Source of the DNA: Adiantum capillus-veneris
Taxonomy: Eukaryota > Streptophyta > Polypodiopsida > Polypodiales > Pteridaceae
Reading direction: 5' to 3'
Assembly: GCA_014529385.2 (NCBI GenBank)
Contig: CM043959.1
Coordinates: 64,059,753-64,123,752, forward strand
Length of the DNA stretch: 64,000 nt
Part shown: in pieces, positions 21,587 to 33,239 of the stretch
Position numbering within the stretch: the first letter of the stretch is position 1
How the letters are laid out: each line of letters starts with the position of its first letter
Notes under the pieces: model-generated
What the model saw: only the letters and a program-made list of their open reading frames with translations
What the model was told of the DNA's origin: nothing
The model's database searches: none
Translations under genes and position numbers: made by a program

Positions 21587-23289
21587 GCAATTTTGAAGGC
21601 TAGGGTTACTCCTCTAACCATGGTTGGGTTAGATTTTCAGCAATTTATCTAATTTCTTTTGCTTGGAATTATCAAGAAGTTGGTGGGGAAAGAGAGAGGA
21701 GAGAAATGGAGGTGATAGGACTTTTCATAGTGGGTTAGTGTTAGTAGAGTTAGTATTAATTTACAAATGGAATTGGATATTTACAATGGGAGTATCCATG
21801 TAGGATACAAATAAGGAAGAAAAACTCTTAAGAGGTAAGAAAAGGTGGATTTCTTACAAGGTTGATGCTCCAAGTGTCTTGAGTAGGGATTTTGACGCTT
21901 GTTGACGGTCCACTAGCTTTGACGGTACATTTTTTCTCCACTCTTGATCTTCCTTGAGAGACAAGGTAATTGAAGCTGAGTAATCAACCACCATGATGCT
22001 GTCTTTTAAGAGAAGAGGCTAAATTTTGTGGTTTTTTTTATAGATATGGGTAATTTGGAGGAGGAAAAATGAGACTAGGTGGTCAATTTTGGAATGGAAT
22101 TGTGTGTGGGAGGTATGAGTTCACCATGGTTTCTCTATTTCTTCAAGGTTGAGGAGAAGGTGAGTAGGGTGCAGAGAGGAGTGGTGAGAGAGGTGGGGAT
22201 GATGAGTGGAGAAGTGTGTGTGAAAGAGGAAAATGATAAAGTGAAAGAGAGAGTGTGGCTGCATAGCATGGGAAAACTGGGCTCCAGTAATAAAATCATA
22301 GCTCACAGCTCATAGCTCAAAAAAATATGAAACAATTTGAGGCAAAAGTTCAGCCCACGAGCTACAACTTTTGTTTGTATCACCTTTTCAAATTCGGAGA
22401 GCAAGTGAACTTTAAAAATTCAGCAAAACCGACCGTTTTTTTCCACTGCACAAGGTCCTTGTGGGGTCCTTCTTTGGATGATTCTTTTGAATACCTCCAA
22501 GAGTGAGCCCTCCATAGTGCATGTATGCATGCCACCTACCCTTGACCTTATTTGGTAGGTCTATAATTGAAGATATTGTTGAGATCATGATATAAGTGAA
22601 TAGTACATCTAAGAAAATCAAATATTGAAGGGTCTAAAAAATATGTACATGTCAAATATAAATAAGATAAGTGGAAAAAATATAAAGGGGTCAAAAGAAA
22701 TCTCTCTCATTATGAGGCTATCATAAAAAGATAAATATTTTTGGTGTTCTAATTTTTTAGAAAAAAAACAAAATAGATGTAGGAAGGGAAAAATCACAAT
22801 AGTGAAAAAATATACACATAAATAAAACTAGTTTTTTTGGATTTTTGTTGGGGTGGAGTTACACCAAATATAAGAGAAGCTTACATGAAAATATTTCTAT
22901 ATGGAATAAAGAGTATGAAAAATGGTAAGAAAAATTGTGGTAATGGTGAGGCAATGTACAGAGCATAAATAACACACACCTAGGTAGAAATATTTAAATA
23001 AATACCAAAATAATTATGAAAAATATTTTATTTAGGCCCTATATACAAAGAAATATTTGCATACGCATGGGCCATAATATACTTATATTTTTTATGTTTT
23101 TGGCTCAACTAGCCCAATGACTAGCTAATTGAGGGTTTTTTATTTCAGTAAGGAGATATGGGAAAAGTCCCCTAACTCACACGCACCTATGTACAGTGAA
23201 AGGGTGAGGGTAACCACAGTGTTTGAGTGATTTGATAGGGTGAGATAACTCACTATGGAAATTACAGAGAGCCGAAAAAACGGCTATCA

Positions 23290-24386
23290 GTATATAGGGA
23301 TGTTGGTTTTGTTTCATCTGAAGAGAGTAAATCACGCTCTCTAGATACTTTGCCATCTTTCATAGGAGAACACGAGACAAAATCAGAGGTTAAATTGGTA
23401 CTTTCTCAGTGGAAAGCCACACCACAAATTATTGATACCAAGAGCTTGCATGATTTTATGTCTTCTCCTATACAATGCACATTTTATCTCTCAGAGCTAC
23501 TAAAAATCAGACCGCATCTATGGGGCGAAATGGGCAAACACCTGGAAAAGATGGGGTTGGAAATCCCTTCACATGACCAGCTTGCATATGAAAATAGGGA
23601 TGACACCATGCCTAAGAATCCACAAACAAAGATAGTACCGGTAAATAAGGTGGGTGACTACTGTGAAGGAGAAGAAGGAAACACCACCTTACCACTTGAG
23701 TACAAAGGAGTAAAGACGGTTGCTATATTAGATAGTGGGGCCAGAATTACCATTGCAACCAAAGAGACATGGAAAAAAGCGGGAAAGCCTGCTCTTAGAA
23801 AAACTCGAATGAAACTGCAATTAGCGGATGGATACACGGAGAAACCGATTGGAATATTAGAATAAATATTGTATCCTTGTGTGGCATAGAGTATGAGCAC
23901 ACCTTTGCCATAATGAATTTTGACAAGAGCAGTAACTTTGACATCATATTGGGGAGACCATTCATGCGTCAGCTCAAAATGGTACAAGACTGGGGCTATG
24001 ACTATATCTACTTGAGACACAATTATGTCACTACGAAGATCAGTGTCACGAATCATAGTTATAGAGATGTAGTACAAACCCCGGGGGAAGACTTAAACTC
24101 CACAAATAATTTGGAAAGCAAAGCGCATATTTGGATGTACGGAGCTCCTGAGAATGGAAGTCTTAGAAAGGAAGATTGCATCCTAAAGCGTTCAGAAGAA
24201 GATGAAGCTTACATTAAGGAACGATTTCCAGAGGAGTTATTTGAACCCTTTGGATGGAATCAAATACTAGCGACTCTTGACGTTTGCGTAAATGAGGTGA
24301 CATACACCAAATTTTGCGATGAAGATGGATATGATATAATTCCCTTGTTTACAGTAAAGGTGTTGAAGGAAGATAATGAAGTTTGT
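23290..24386 (+). pseudogene. Protease and post-protease region of element B
   Basis: This continues the B frame after element C. The open frame 23350-23865 contains 'MSSPIQCTFYLSELLKIRP', then the protease with 'VAILDSGARITIATKE' (DSG at 23731-23739) and 'KLQLADGYTEKPIG'. One frameshift later (from 23877) it resumes with 'IEYEHTFAIMNFDKS' and the family end motif 'FDIILGRPFMRQLKMVQDWG'. The following block ('IWMYGAPENGSLRKEDCIL', '(E)ERFPEELFEPF') is shared with element 1 at 1616-1885. It is much better preserved than in element 1. TAA and frame change at 23863 are the main lesions. Confidence 0.9.
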
Positions 24387-26056
24387 TAGGGTGAAAGTAG
24401 AAAAGGTGACACAGATAGCTATATTCTGAAGCATGGTTCCAAGGTGCAAACGAAGAAAGCAGAGCAACCACGAGAATATGTCATCATTGACATACCTAAA
24501 TAATTGGAAAAAGCTATTTCAAAGAAGTCGACTACAGAAAAAGCACAAATGAAATCAGATGAAGGAGCAAAGTTTCCAAGCTCAACGGCAAACCTTCAAC
24601 AAACACAAGCTCAAGACAAGAACAGGGATAAGGATGAAGATCGATTGTCTTCTACAACAATCAAATTCAGCATATGCGGAGAAATAGGACTCAAAATCAC
24701 ATGCTCAACTGTAATAGATCTAGACGTGACAAAGAATATAATGTCTTATGGTACATGGATAATGATGGGAAAGCCACCAATCACCAAGCTAGAGAAGATC
24801 GTGTACAAAAGTTCAAAAATACATATTCCTAGCTTTGGCATGGCAGAAGACGTACTCAAGTTGAGTACTGGGGAGTAAAAGGATACTTTTTACATAATTG
24901 AATCCCATCATATCAAAGAGAGCCTGATTCTGACAAAAAGCTGGAGGAACATCTTCTTTCAACAACAAGGAAAATCTTCAGCAACAACACCCTCAAAAAT
25001 CCCAAAAGCACCTCAAGTCAATGCAAAAAAGGAGCAACCAACCATCGCGGAAAAAGATAAAGCAAAGGTAAACAATGAAGCATATCAACCTCGCAAGACG
25101 ACTTTACCTTCAACTAGCCTACATCAAACTTCCAACGAAGCCTCTACATTAAGAGCCACATCATCAACAATGCAATGGAAACCAAAGCAAAAAGTCTACC
25201 AACCAAAGTTTCCATCACAAAAAAGCATCAAGAGTAAGGCGAAGGAAATAAACCAAGTGTTAGTATCCAAAGAGCAAATCAAAGTCAAAGACCCAGTTTG
25301 GATACATGAAGCACGGGTTCAACCACAACAACATAAAGTGATAGGGTGGGTAACATCAAACGAGTCAATCACTGCTCAGGGTTACTTCGAAGGAAACATT
25401 AATGTTTGGGCCAAAAAGCCTAAACTAACAACCTGGATGTACTCACCTCAAGAAAGAAGTTCTACAAAAAGTGATCCAAGCTATCAACAGAATACAAAAA
25501 ACTCAGGCAAGTGAAAGAAAAACAACAAAAGGTAGATGAAAAGACCTTCCAAGCGGGCAACACAAAAAGTATGGGGCCGAAGTTACACCTTAGTCAAGCT
25601 ACCCAACAAACACAGATGAAACAACGATTAATTCCACTCAAGCTACTTGCAGCACAAGGATTCTATGAAGGCAACACTTGTATATGGTTACCAAAAATTG
25701 TAGCTCATCAATCTGGAATAACCAAGAGAAATCAAGCATCCCAAGATTCTACCCCAAAGCAAGCAAGGACAACCAACATCCAACAGAAGCCAATTGCAAC
25801 CAATGCTGCTGCAATCTATAGATGGATACCTCGTCATCAACTACAAAATCAGCGCTTTTACAATGGAAATCATCAGGTCTGGATATCGAAGCCTAGTGTC
25901 CATGAAGTCATCAAGAAAAAGAATAAAATGCAAAAGATGGTCACACAAGGACCAAAAACAAGATGGGTTTCAAAATTCGGCATGGAAACTCAAACACAAA
26001 GAACCCACACACATCAACAATTGCTTCTCATGGGAGATAACGCAAAGGATACATGA
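24387..26056 (+). pseudogene. Trp-rich repeat region replacing RT and integrase in element B
   Basis: Where element 1 has RT, B has basic, Gln/Lys-rich protein in three broken frames (24504-24878, 25170-25514, 25511-26056). Within it a motif recurs: 'VIGWVTSNESITAQGYFEGN' with 'VWAKKP', 'LIPLKLLAAQGFYEGN' with 'IWLPK', and 'YRWIPRHQLQNQRFYNGN' with 'VWISKP', giving an approximate pattern W(I/V)..x..(A)Q.(F/Y)(Y/F).GN...(V/I)W..K(P). At least three units of about 30 residues lie at roughly 25310-25420, 25620-25700 and 25810-25900; another 'TRWVSK' follows. I know no domain with this signature. No RT, RNase H or integrase motif is visible anywhere in B. Confidence 0.65.
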
Positions 26057-27388
26057 GTCCATACAAGAGTTGAAGGACCTGTTTCACAAAGCAGTGTGAA
26101 CATACGGCAAGCAAGTCAAGACTTATGGAATTAGGTTTCTGGCCTTGAACAGGTAAGTCCAAGTTTCCATTGAACATACATGGCATAAAAGTCAGAGTCG
26201 GACAGCTAAGCCACTAAATGAGCGAGGTATTAGTCCCAAAACTTCATGTCATATTCTCTATGGTCTAAGAGTCTTAGCTATTCTAGGTACTGCTCAAGCT
26301 CAAAGAGTTGAGCATATTTATGTTGTGTCACTCATGCTGGTATAGATGAGCATAAGAGTCAAAGTCATTGTAGTATATTGGTAAGTGAAGGAGGAAGTCC
26401 AAAAGACACTCATGCACTCAACACAGCGAGGAATGAGTGGAGAAGCTTCTACATCGAAAACCCTTCTTGGAAACGTGGAAGCTATTGAGATGTCCTTTGA
26501 TGTCACATGTGCTACATTTGTTCCTCGAAGCACCCATCAACTCCATCTCTTACACTGCATGCTTTTTTTTGAAAATTTCTCACAAGCATATCGAGTGTCC
26601 CATAATTGGCACTTGCATTAGGCACTCTTCCTTTGTTTCTCCCAAGCACTCACCTTGCATGATAGGTACTTCAAGTCCAAATGCTCAACTCCAATAAGAG
26701 CATATACCAAAGGCACTTTCTTCCCATCGGGTTTTTTCCCTTTGGTCATCCAGGTTTTAGAACCTAATCTAGACACCATCATCATCGACTTCTTGTATAT
26801 ATTCCTTCTACATAAATATTAAGGAAATGGCTACCCAAATCAATCGACAATGACTTAGAGAAAAAACTGAAGGTCTCCATATGATTATCAAGAGAATATT
26901 TTATCTCCTTCAAGGTCGACAACAAGGCTCCATCAAACAATGGCAAGTCAAACAGTGGCCTACAATGACAAGCAATGAAACATTCAACAACCGAGCTATC
27001 CACAACAACCATACGTAGCTCACACAGTGCTTTAACATTGGCTACCTATTGTGGAAAACTCAAATTGTAGTGGACCTTCAAAGAAAATCCATCATAAAGT
27101 CCACGTCCCAAAGAGGATCAATTCTACAAGCTCAGACACGTCAACATCCACCTTTATGGCGGCTAAGATTGGCAACAAAGAGGCGAATGCACAACAAGAA
27201 GAAAAGTTGCCTAAAAAATCAAAGATCAAATCATGTATCCACAACATGGCAGATATGAATCACTCTAGGAAGGGGGGAGCATCAGCAACACCAAAGCACT
27301 TCCCAAGCTGAAGACCAACCTTCAAAACAACGTTCAAGGCAATCCTATGACAAGACTGCACAAGGTCATGCAAGGGACGACACAAAAT
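26057..27388 (+). other. 3' part of element B internal region, mostly non-coding
   Basis: Between the Trp-rich region and the polypurine tract only short broken frames are seen (for example 26385-26621 and 27051-27311, the latter Lys/Ser-rich). No motif can be named. It may be a decayed downstream ORF plus untranslated sequence. Confidence 0.45.
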
Positions 27389-27401
27389 AGGAAGGGGGGA
27401 A
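27389..27401 (+). other. Polypurine tract of element B
   Basis: AGGAAGGGGGGAA lies directly before the LTR start TGTTTGAGG, as required for plus-strand priming. Confidence 0.9.
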
Positions 27402-28303
27402 TGTTTGAGGGCAGATCAAACGGGCACCCACCTGGCCGGACACGTAGCTAGACACCACATTTATAGTCAATTATTTTCCCAAGCTAGTGTAGTGATACTC
27501 TATGTAAATCCTGATTATAGAGTACTAGATCATCCTTTGAGTTGTAATGCTGTAATGACAATTGTGAAGGTACATGTGAACCGTACACTGGCCATTTAAA
27601 ATTCCCTAGGTATAAAGGTCAATAAATGTAATGTGAAAGCAGGCTTATCTTTAGAAGAAGGAGGAGCTCTAAAAACGTACGCTCAAGCTATGAGTTGCTC
27701 CAACTTGTAATCATCGCAGTTAATGAATGGGTAATCAGTTTTCAATTCCAAAACTTGCATTGTGTTCCTCTTTCTTTGCTCTTTTGTTCTAGTGTAAGCA
27801 TTGTTGTGGTTCACGACTACATGTTAGTGAGCCTTCCATTGCATATTTGAGTGCTTAAATCTCTGTGTTTAGTTGTTTTGACCATAGGAGAGTGTTCTTA
27901 AACCATAGTACGACATTTTTGGCATGTTTTGTTGCAGTTTTTAGGACCTTTTTCATGATGGATTGTGATTTTGGTACCTTGTTGGATTGCTATCAGACTT
28001 GATAGGATAGTGCCCCTAGATGTCCTTGACCTCCTCCTAAAGTTTCTTTGCATTTCAAGTCCGTTCGAGTGCCGAAATGGCGTGATGACTAGAGTTGTGA
28101 GAAAGGACACAGACAGATTTTCCTGATCATTGCGTGTTGTTTTGCTTGTAGAGCTGTTGTGTTTGCTTGTTTAGGTTCACTTCATGAGATTGAAAATCTC
28201 ATAGACTCTCCATGCCCCATTCGAGCTCCTTTCCTTGAGTATTGACATTATGTTAGTGCCAGAAAGCTATGATGCAGATGTCCATCAGGGCGGCCCACTA
28301 ACA
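27402..28303 (+). repeat. 3' LTR of element B
   Basis: 902 bp, partner of 10777-11686. It ends CACTAACA and is followed by the target duplication GTTGG. TATA-like TATAAAGG is near 27611. Confidence 0.93.
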
Positions 28304-28308
28304 GTTGG

Positions 28309-29197
28309 CCATTGATAGTATAGTACAATGCTAATGGGGCACTTGTGGAGGGTGTGTTCTCACCTGGGTTCCATATATGGACCTATCTTTTATGGAGGGA
28401 AAGGAGCAAGGGAGGTTTTCACACCGCCGTGAACCTCCCCCCCCCCCCCCCCCCCCCCCCCAAAAGAGATGACTCCCAAATGCGTTGGAGCCCAGTTAAT
28501 CCCGTGTTGGGGGTGCTTCATGCTTAACTTCGCGTCCAAGAAAATTCTACCAAAAATAGTAAAAATGGGTAGGGCCACATGTAGAGTTCAAGCCAAAATT
28601 AGAGAAGTCAACCGAATTAGTAACACACATCGTAAGAGGGGCAACTTTTTGACGGTTGGGTCAGAAGCTTGGAGCAAACAAGGGCATCGATAGTAGAGGT
28701 TTTCCTCAAGCTCTAAGAAAGGAGAACTTTGTAAAGAAGAAGGTAACCAAAGTTCTTTTTTTGTGCTTGTCATGGTCGTGCCGACGGAGCCAATGCTAGC
28801 AAAGTTCATGGTGTTGTTGTAGATGTCGTTTTTGTCAAGATTGAAGCAAACCATAGCAAAATTTTATGTTGTTTCTTCCCCCTTTTACCCCTTCTAAACT
28901 TTGCTCTACTCAAATAATTTGGTTCTGGTGTGTGTGCCTCATTGGGCCTCTGTGTGTGAGAGAGAAAGAGAGAGTGGTGTGTGCTATGTGAAGGTTGCAA
29001 ATGGAAAAGATTGGTGTGGTATGTTGTCAAGTGATTGTGCAAAACATGCTTGCATTGTTCTACGTGCAGATGGTAATTTGCATGCGGATGTGTTGATTTT
29101 TGAAGGTGAACTAGTGGATTGGGGTGCAATGAGTATATTGGGCTACAGAAAGGCAGATTGTTTGTGTGCCGGGTGTGTTCCCCTTTCCCCCTTTCCA
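28309..29197 (+). repeat. 3' LTR of element A, second part
   Basis: It continues the A LTR after element B; GTTGG is repeated at 28304-28308. It aligns with 7510-8465, including the 'GAGAGAGAAAGAGAGAGTGGTGTG' landmark region and 'GTATGTTGTCAAGTG'. It contains a 25-base poly-C run (28437-28461) where the left LTR has a short C-rich stretch. It ends around CTTTCCA at 29197. Confidence 0.85.
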
Positions 29198-29264
29198 ACA
29201 TCTAGCAAGCAAGAACATTAGATTTCTAAATGGTCCAAATTGAGGTAGGTACATTTTTTTGTGT

Positions 29265-29466
29265 GAAGACTCTCTTTGAAGTTGTGGTCATTATCTAATG
29301 AGCCCTTCTAAACAAACCATAGAGCCCACCACCCTAACATATACTGTAGTTTGTGATTGATTATTAATAGAGAGGTATGTATATGTGGCCACAAAATGAA
29401 ACTCTCTTTAAAGTTGTTCTCATTATCTAATGACCCCTTCTAGACAAACCATAGAGCCCACCGCCC
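29265..29466 (+). repeat. Direct repeat pair of about 70 bp
   Basis: Copies near 29265-29335 and 29398-29466 share 'ACTCTCTTT(G/A)AAGTTGT', 'CATTATCTAATGA', and 'CAAACCATAGAGCCCACC' with about 60 bp between them. Probably an old tandem duplication. Confidence 0.75.
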
Positions 29467-31289
29467 TTAGAAAAACCTAAAACGTTTTCCATATTGATGA
29501 CTATAAGGTTGACCATTTACACAACCATATCACCATCTACTAATGCTAAAGGATAGCAATGTGGATCGTACATAGATGCAGCTTACAATGAAAAATTTAG
29601 ATAATGTTGGCCAACCATACAAAGATAAGTAAATTTATGTTACCATATCTAGATTTATATAAAACTACCACTATAGGGAACAACCAGTCACTAGTTGCCA
29701 CCTCAATAATAAATCCATCTTAAGTAGACTATCTATTTCTTCCTTAACTTGCTTCACATAATTTGTATTCATTTCATATCTTTAAAGTCGTACATCTTGC
29801 ATTTGGTTTTGTGGTATTCAATAGTGGCATACATCAGGATTGACATCCTTCATATCCGTATGCTCCCACGTGAAGACATCTCAATACTTTTGAAACAACT
29901 ACCTAATTTTTTTCTTTGTCTACAGTTTAGATTCTTATTTATTTTTACCATCTTAGAATACACTATTGAACCTAGATTCCACTCCTCTATTTCTTGGTTG
30001 TTTGGTAGTAACTAGTTTGGTCCACCCCCTTCTCATCTTGTCAATGATTTAGCTTCTTTTTTTGTATGTATGCCTACGCATGTCAGCTAAATTCCCCTCT
30101 TCATTAGATGATATCATATTATGCCCAAGTCTATTAGTTTCCGTACCTCATCATCATTAATAGCCTTGGTCAATTTTCATTAGCATATTAACTCATTAAC
30201 AAACTCTCTCCCTAGTCACCACTTAGGATATGAGCATGTTCCACTACCCATGGTGACTAGGCAAGAGATAGAATTGATCTTGTTGGCATTGCTTTGATGA
30301 TTTTTTGCATTTGCATCAAATAGATTGCATGGTTTTGCATTTATTATTGACAACACTTTTTCTTTGCATTGATTATTTTTACAAAATCTCCTCAGCTCTT
30401 GCTTTCCATAGCCTCCTTAATCATTACATTTGGGAGAGACTGAGTCCTCTATTATCCCTTCTATTTATAGGTATGTATAGAGGTTTTTATGTGGTTTCTC
30501 TCTACCGAGACAAGCTCAAAGGGACTTATTTTGGAAGGTTTCTTCACCAAATCATGTGGGTTGGTTGGCCTAGATAATCCGAGTTGGGGTGAATCTACCA
30601 AAGATCTCGGGTTCAAGCTGCCTAATTTTGGATAGCGCATGGAGACCGGATGCCAAATTGCTCACTCAATTCACTTCTTAGTTGTGGCATCCCTTGAAGA
30701 CCGTTCCCGCCTCAAGCACACAACCTTGTTCATAGGTGAACGTGAAATGGGTAGTCAAATCTGCTTATGCCCTATTGGCTCCTCTATCGGTCCATCCCAC
30801 ATGCCCTCTTGCCCCTCGCCACTTTCCTTCAAAGCCATCATTCTCACAGTGTTTCATAGCCTAAAGGCCACTAAGCCCCTTGATTGGGGACATTTCCCAC
30901 ATCCAACGGCTTCAAGCATTCAGCTTCCAAAAAGACTTCAAAAGATATTATAAAAGGGGCTTTAAGACTTTGCATCTCAACATTGAGGATCACAAGGGAG
31001 TTCTAGGCTTCCAATATTTTGACAAAGAATTTCAAAAGGACTTTTAAATCAGTTGTCAAAGAACCACCTTACCAAGGAGATTCAAAGAAGGAAGGCATGA
31101 TAAAACCACAAGTGATGTGCATATATGTGAGGGGTTCCAGGCACTACCATCCCTTAATATTAAGACCACCCCATGAAACATCTTGCATGGCCTTTTGTCA
31201 TGAGTTGAAAAGTATGAATAAAGCAAAAGATTATGAGGAACAAGACAAAGATGAATAAGAGTTTTGAAGATTTGTAGGGAGGTTCTCAC

Positions 31290-31404
31290 CCTATGTAGAT
31301 TCTATGTTAGCCTATGTAGAGATGCCATCCTGTGTGGAAATGTCATCTTGTGTGGATATTGTATCATCCTATGTGGATATTTCATCCTGTGTTGGATATA
31401 ATCA
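31290..31404 (+). repeat. Degenerate 18-21 bp minisatellite, about six units
   Basis: Units resemble CCTGTGTGGATATTTCAT with variants such as CCTATGTAGAGATGCCAT. Translated, they give repeated 'SCVEMSSCVDIVSSYVD'-like peptide, but the frame is short and no gene context is seen. Confidence 0.75.
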
Positions 31405-32215
31405 TGAATCTTCATTGAATTGGTCTATCCCAAAGACCAAGGGGAGGTTTGTAGGTTATTCCAAGTTGTCACGAATGAGGTCAACAGATGCTACCTCCCT
31501 TTTGCTATTTAAGCACCTGTTTTGTAGTCATTTTCAACAAAGTAATCAAGTGTATTTTGTGTCTATGCTCTAGCCAAATTTCCATTGTGTGATTAACATT
31601 GTAGTTAGCTGCATGCTATTAATATGAATGCTTCTCTCTCATATCCTCCCTAATCCTAACATCTTCCATATGTATTTGACTCAATGAAGTTCTGTGGATA
31701 TTCTATCTTTGCCACTCTGTCCTAATGCAATCTAGAATCACTACATTAAATCTATCTCATCTATGGAGAATATGTTCATTGATACGAACATTCTTTCAAT
31801 ATTCCTGGTTCCATATTTCCTATATAGCTCTTATGGTCGCATTGCCATTATCTAGCTTCTGTCATTGTTTTTCTTGATCTAAATTCTTCTATTGGGCCCT
31901 TGTTTTGTCGGTGTCAAACTACATAGTCATGTATGACTTTTTCCCTCCAAATACATGGCCTTCCCAACAGCATAATATTTGCTCCTCGAATAGCCCAAGG
32001 GTACCAAGAGACTTGGTTTGGATTTTTTTGAGCCTACCATGACCTGAATATTCTTAACATACCATTGCCTAGACTATCCTCTAGTTTGCTATTCTAATTT
32101 TGAAAATATTATGTTTCATTTCTTGAATTCCCAATCTTTGCTAAACAGCTCTCCCATAATGCTAGCACCAACCGCCATCCAATATGCCCCTTGATAGTGA
32201 CTCCCATTGTTTCCA

Positions 32216-32639
32216 ACATTAGGAAGAGAATGGGGTCTAGGAGGGCCTATTTATTTGGTAGTTTAAGGGAGTCAAACCTTTAGTATTAAGAAAGCAATCA
32301 AAGAAAAAAATTTGAATTCAAATTTCTCCCAAAAACAAAATTTAAAATCTAGTAGGTAAAACCATATCATGTAGCATATCTATGGAAATAGCTTGGCATG
32401 TAGACTATAGATCTATAATCTTCTCTTAAATCAAAGATTATATGTAGGAGTTATGGTAGTCCAAAAATCATAAATTTGTCCACCCCTTTTTTGGGGAGAA
32501 AAAGTGAATCCTTTGACCACTCTTATAGACCCACCATTCTTGTATACATGCCATGAACCTATTCGTCAAAATTTTAATCACCTCCATACTCTCAGGGAAA
32601 ATAAAGAGGCCCTCCTAGACCCCATACTCTTTCTAATGT
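32216..32639. mobile_element. MITE candidate with about 40-bp inverted ends
   Basis: Left end 32216-32255 and right end 32600-32639 are near-complementary, with the core GGGTCTAGGAGGGCC at the left and its complement GGCCCTCCTAGACCC at the right. The inside is AT-rich and non-coding, with total length about 424 bp. No unambiguous target duplication could be read, so the superfamily is not assigned. Confidence 0.6.
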
Positions 32640-33239
32640 GTTACCATATACATGTGTTAGTGATGTGTGTGAACACACTTAGGACCACCTGGGCATTTTT
32701 TCCCTCACTAGGAGTTTTTTTACCTTGTGCATTGTATATGCGCCCATCAATCTAGGGCTATCTTATCTTTTCATAGCACACTAAGTACTACACTCTCTTG
32801 TTGTGTGCCTTGAACCTCCATCTTCTCCAAGATGAGTGCATTTTATTGCAATACTAATTCCAAAAATTCATATCAGAGTAGGTTGCATCCTCCCGGGCTT
32901 AGTCATCAGCATCGCCATCACATGCTTTCTCACTTCCTCCAATTTTTGTGAGCTTTGATGAGTGTCAGCTGGTTGACAAATACTTTGGGTGAGCTCAAAG
33001 AGCTTATTATCCTCAAATTTTTTATTTGGGCTTATTTTGCCCTTTGTTTCCACTCTCTTTTCACTTCAGGCAGTGGTGTGTAGGCAGTTTTGTCATTTTG
33101 TGCAAAATTTCTATCAGTGCTATTTTTTGCATAACACATCCCTCAAAATCCTCTATGGGTTGTGCTATATAACACATGCTAGTCCCTCTTCATTTATCCT
33201 CTTTGCGGACAATTTTCACATCAGGTGCATGTCTTTGCC

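Larger units (their letters stand above)
16902..23289 (-). mobile_element. Element C: minus-strand gypsy element nested in B
   Basis: C is flanked by GTAT on both sides (16898-16901 and 23290-23293); removing the element and one GTAT restores the B reading frame exactly. Read on the minus strand it has a 2.7 kb 5' LTR (23289-20578), PBS, two unknown ORFs, gag, protease, then an abrupt join to the last 435 bp of the 3' LTR (17336-16902). RT, RNase H, integrase and the first 2.3 kb of the 3' LTR are missing. The LTR is related to that of the E array at 48938-60739. It is clearly younger than B, since its gag-protease has only one stop. Confidence 0.93.
20578..23289 (-). repeat. 5' LTR of element C
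   Basis: Read on the minus strand it starts TGATAGCCGTTTTTTCGG at 23289 and ends CCGCTTCA at 20578. The start, the block 'CACCCTATCAAATCACTCAAAC', the 'AGCTAGTCA(T/C)TGGGCTAGTTGAGC' landmark and the CCCGCCCCGGACCGC end are shared with the E LTRs, so they are one LTR family. It is 2712 bp. Open frames in it (22079-22315 and others) are not genes. Confidence 0.92.
10777..28303 (+). mobile_element. Element B: 17.5 kb Ty3/gypsy element with GTTGG target duplication
   Basis: Both ends are resolved. The left LTR is 10777-11686 and the right LTR is 27402-28303, both starting TGTTTGAGG and ending CTAACA. GTTGG occurs at 10772-10776 and again at 28304-28308. A tRNA-Asp-type PBS follows the left LTR and a polypurine tract precedes the right one. 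Without nested element C (6388 bp) it is about 11.1 kb. It encodes gag, nucleocapsid knuckles and protease on the plus strand but no readable RT, RNase H or integrase. It is therefore a non-autonomous or rearranged relative of element 1, which has those domains. Confidence 0.93.
6989..29197 (+). mobile_element. Element A: oldest LTR element, split by elements 1 and B
   Basis: Direct LTR copies are at 6989-8465 (left, 5' part displaced by element 1) and at 10159-10776 plus 28309-29197 (right, split by B). Matching landmarks occur in order in both: 'AGTGAGAAATGG', 'GGTGGGTTCTCAAGG', 'AGTACAAT..TAA', 'GGAGGGAAAGGAGCAAGGGAGG', and 'GTGTGTGCCTC'. A PBS follows the left LTR at 8471 and a polypurine tract precedes the right LTR near 10145. 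With B removed the element is only about 5 kb and its internal region has no readable pol, so it is probably non-autonomous. Divergence between the LTRs makes it the oldest layer here. Confidence 0.85.
29198..33239. other. AT-rich intergenic stretch without a recognisable gene
   Basis: About 4 kb with only short open frames on both strands, none showing a motif. It contains a dispersed direct repeat, a small minisatellite and a hairpin-type element, which are listed separately. It may include decayed element sequence upstream of the copia fragment; 32868-33053 on the minus strand is open for 61 codons but unidentified. Confidence 0.6.

Noticed and set aside
28345-28578. Frames with poly-Pro or poly-Gly
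   Set aside because: Produced by the C25 run in the A LTR.
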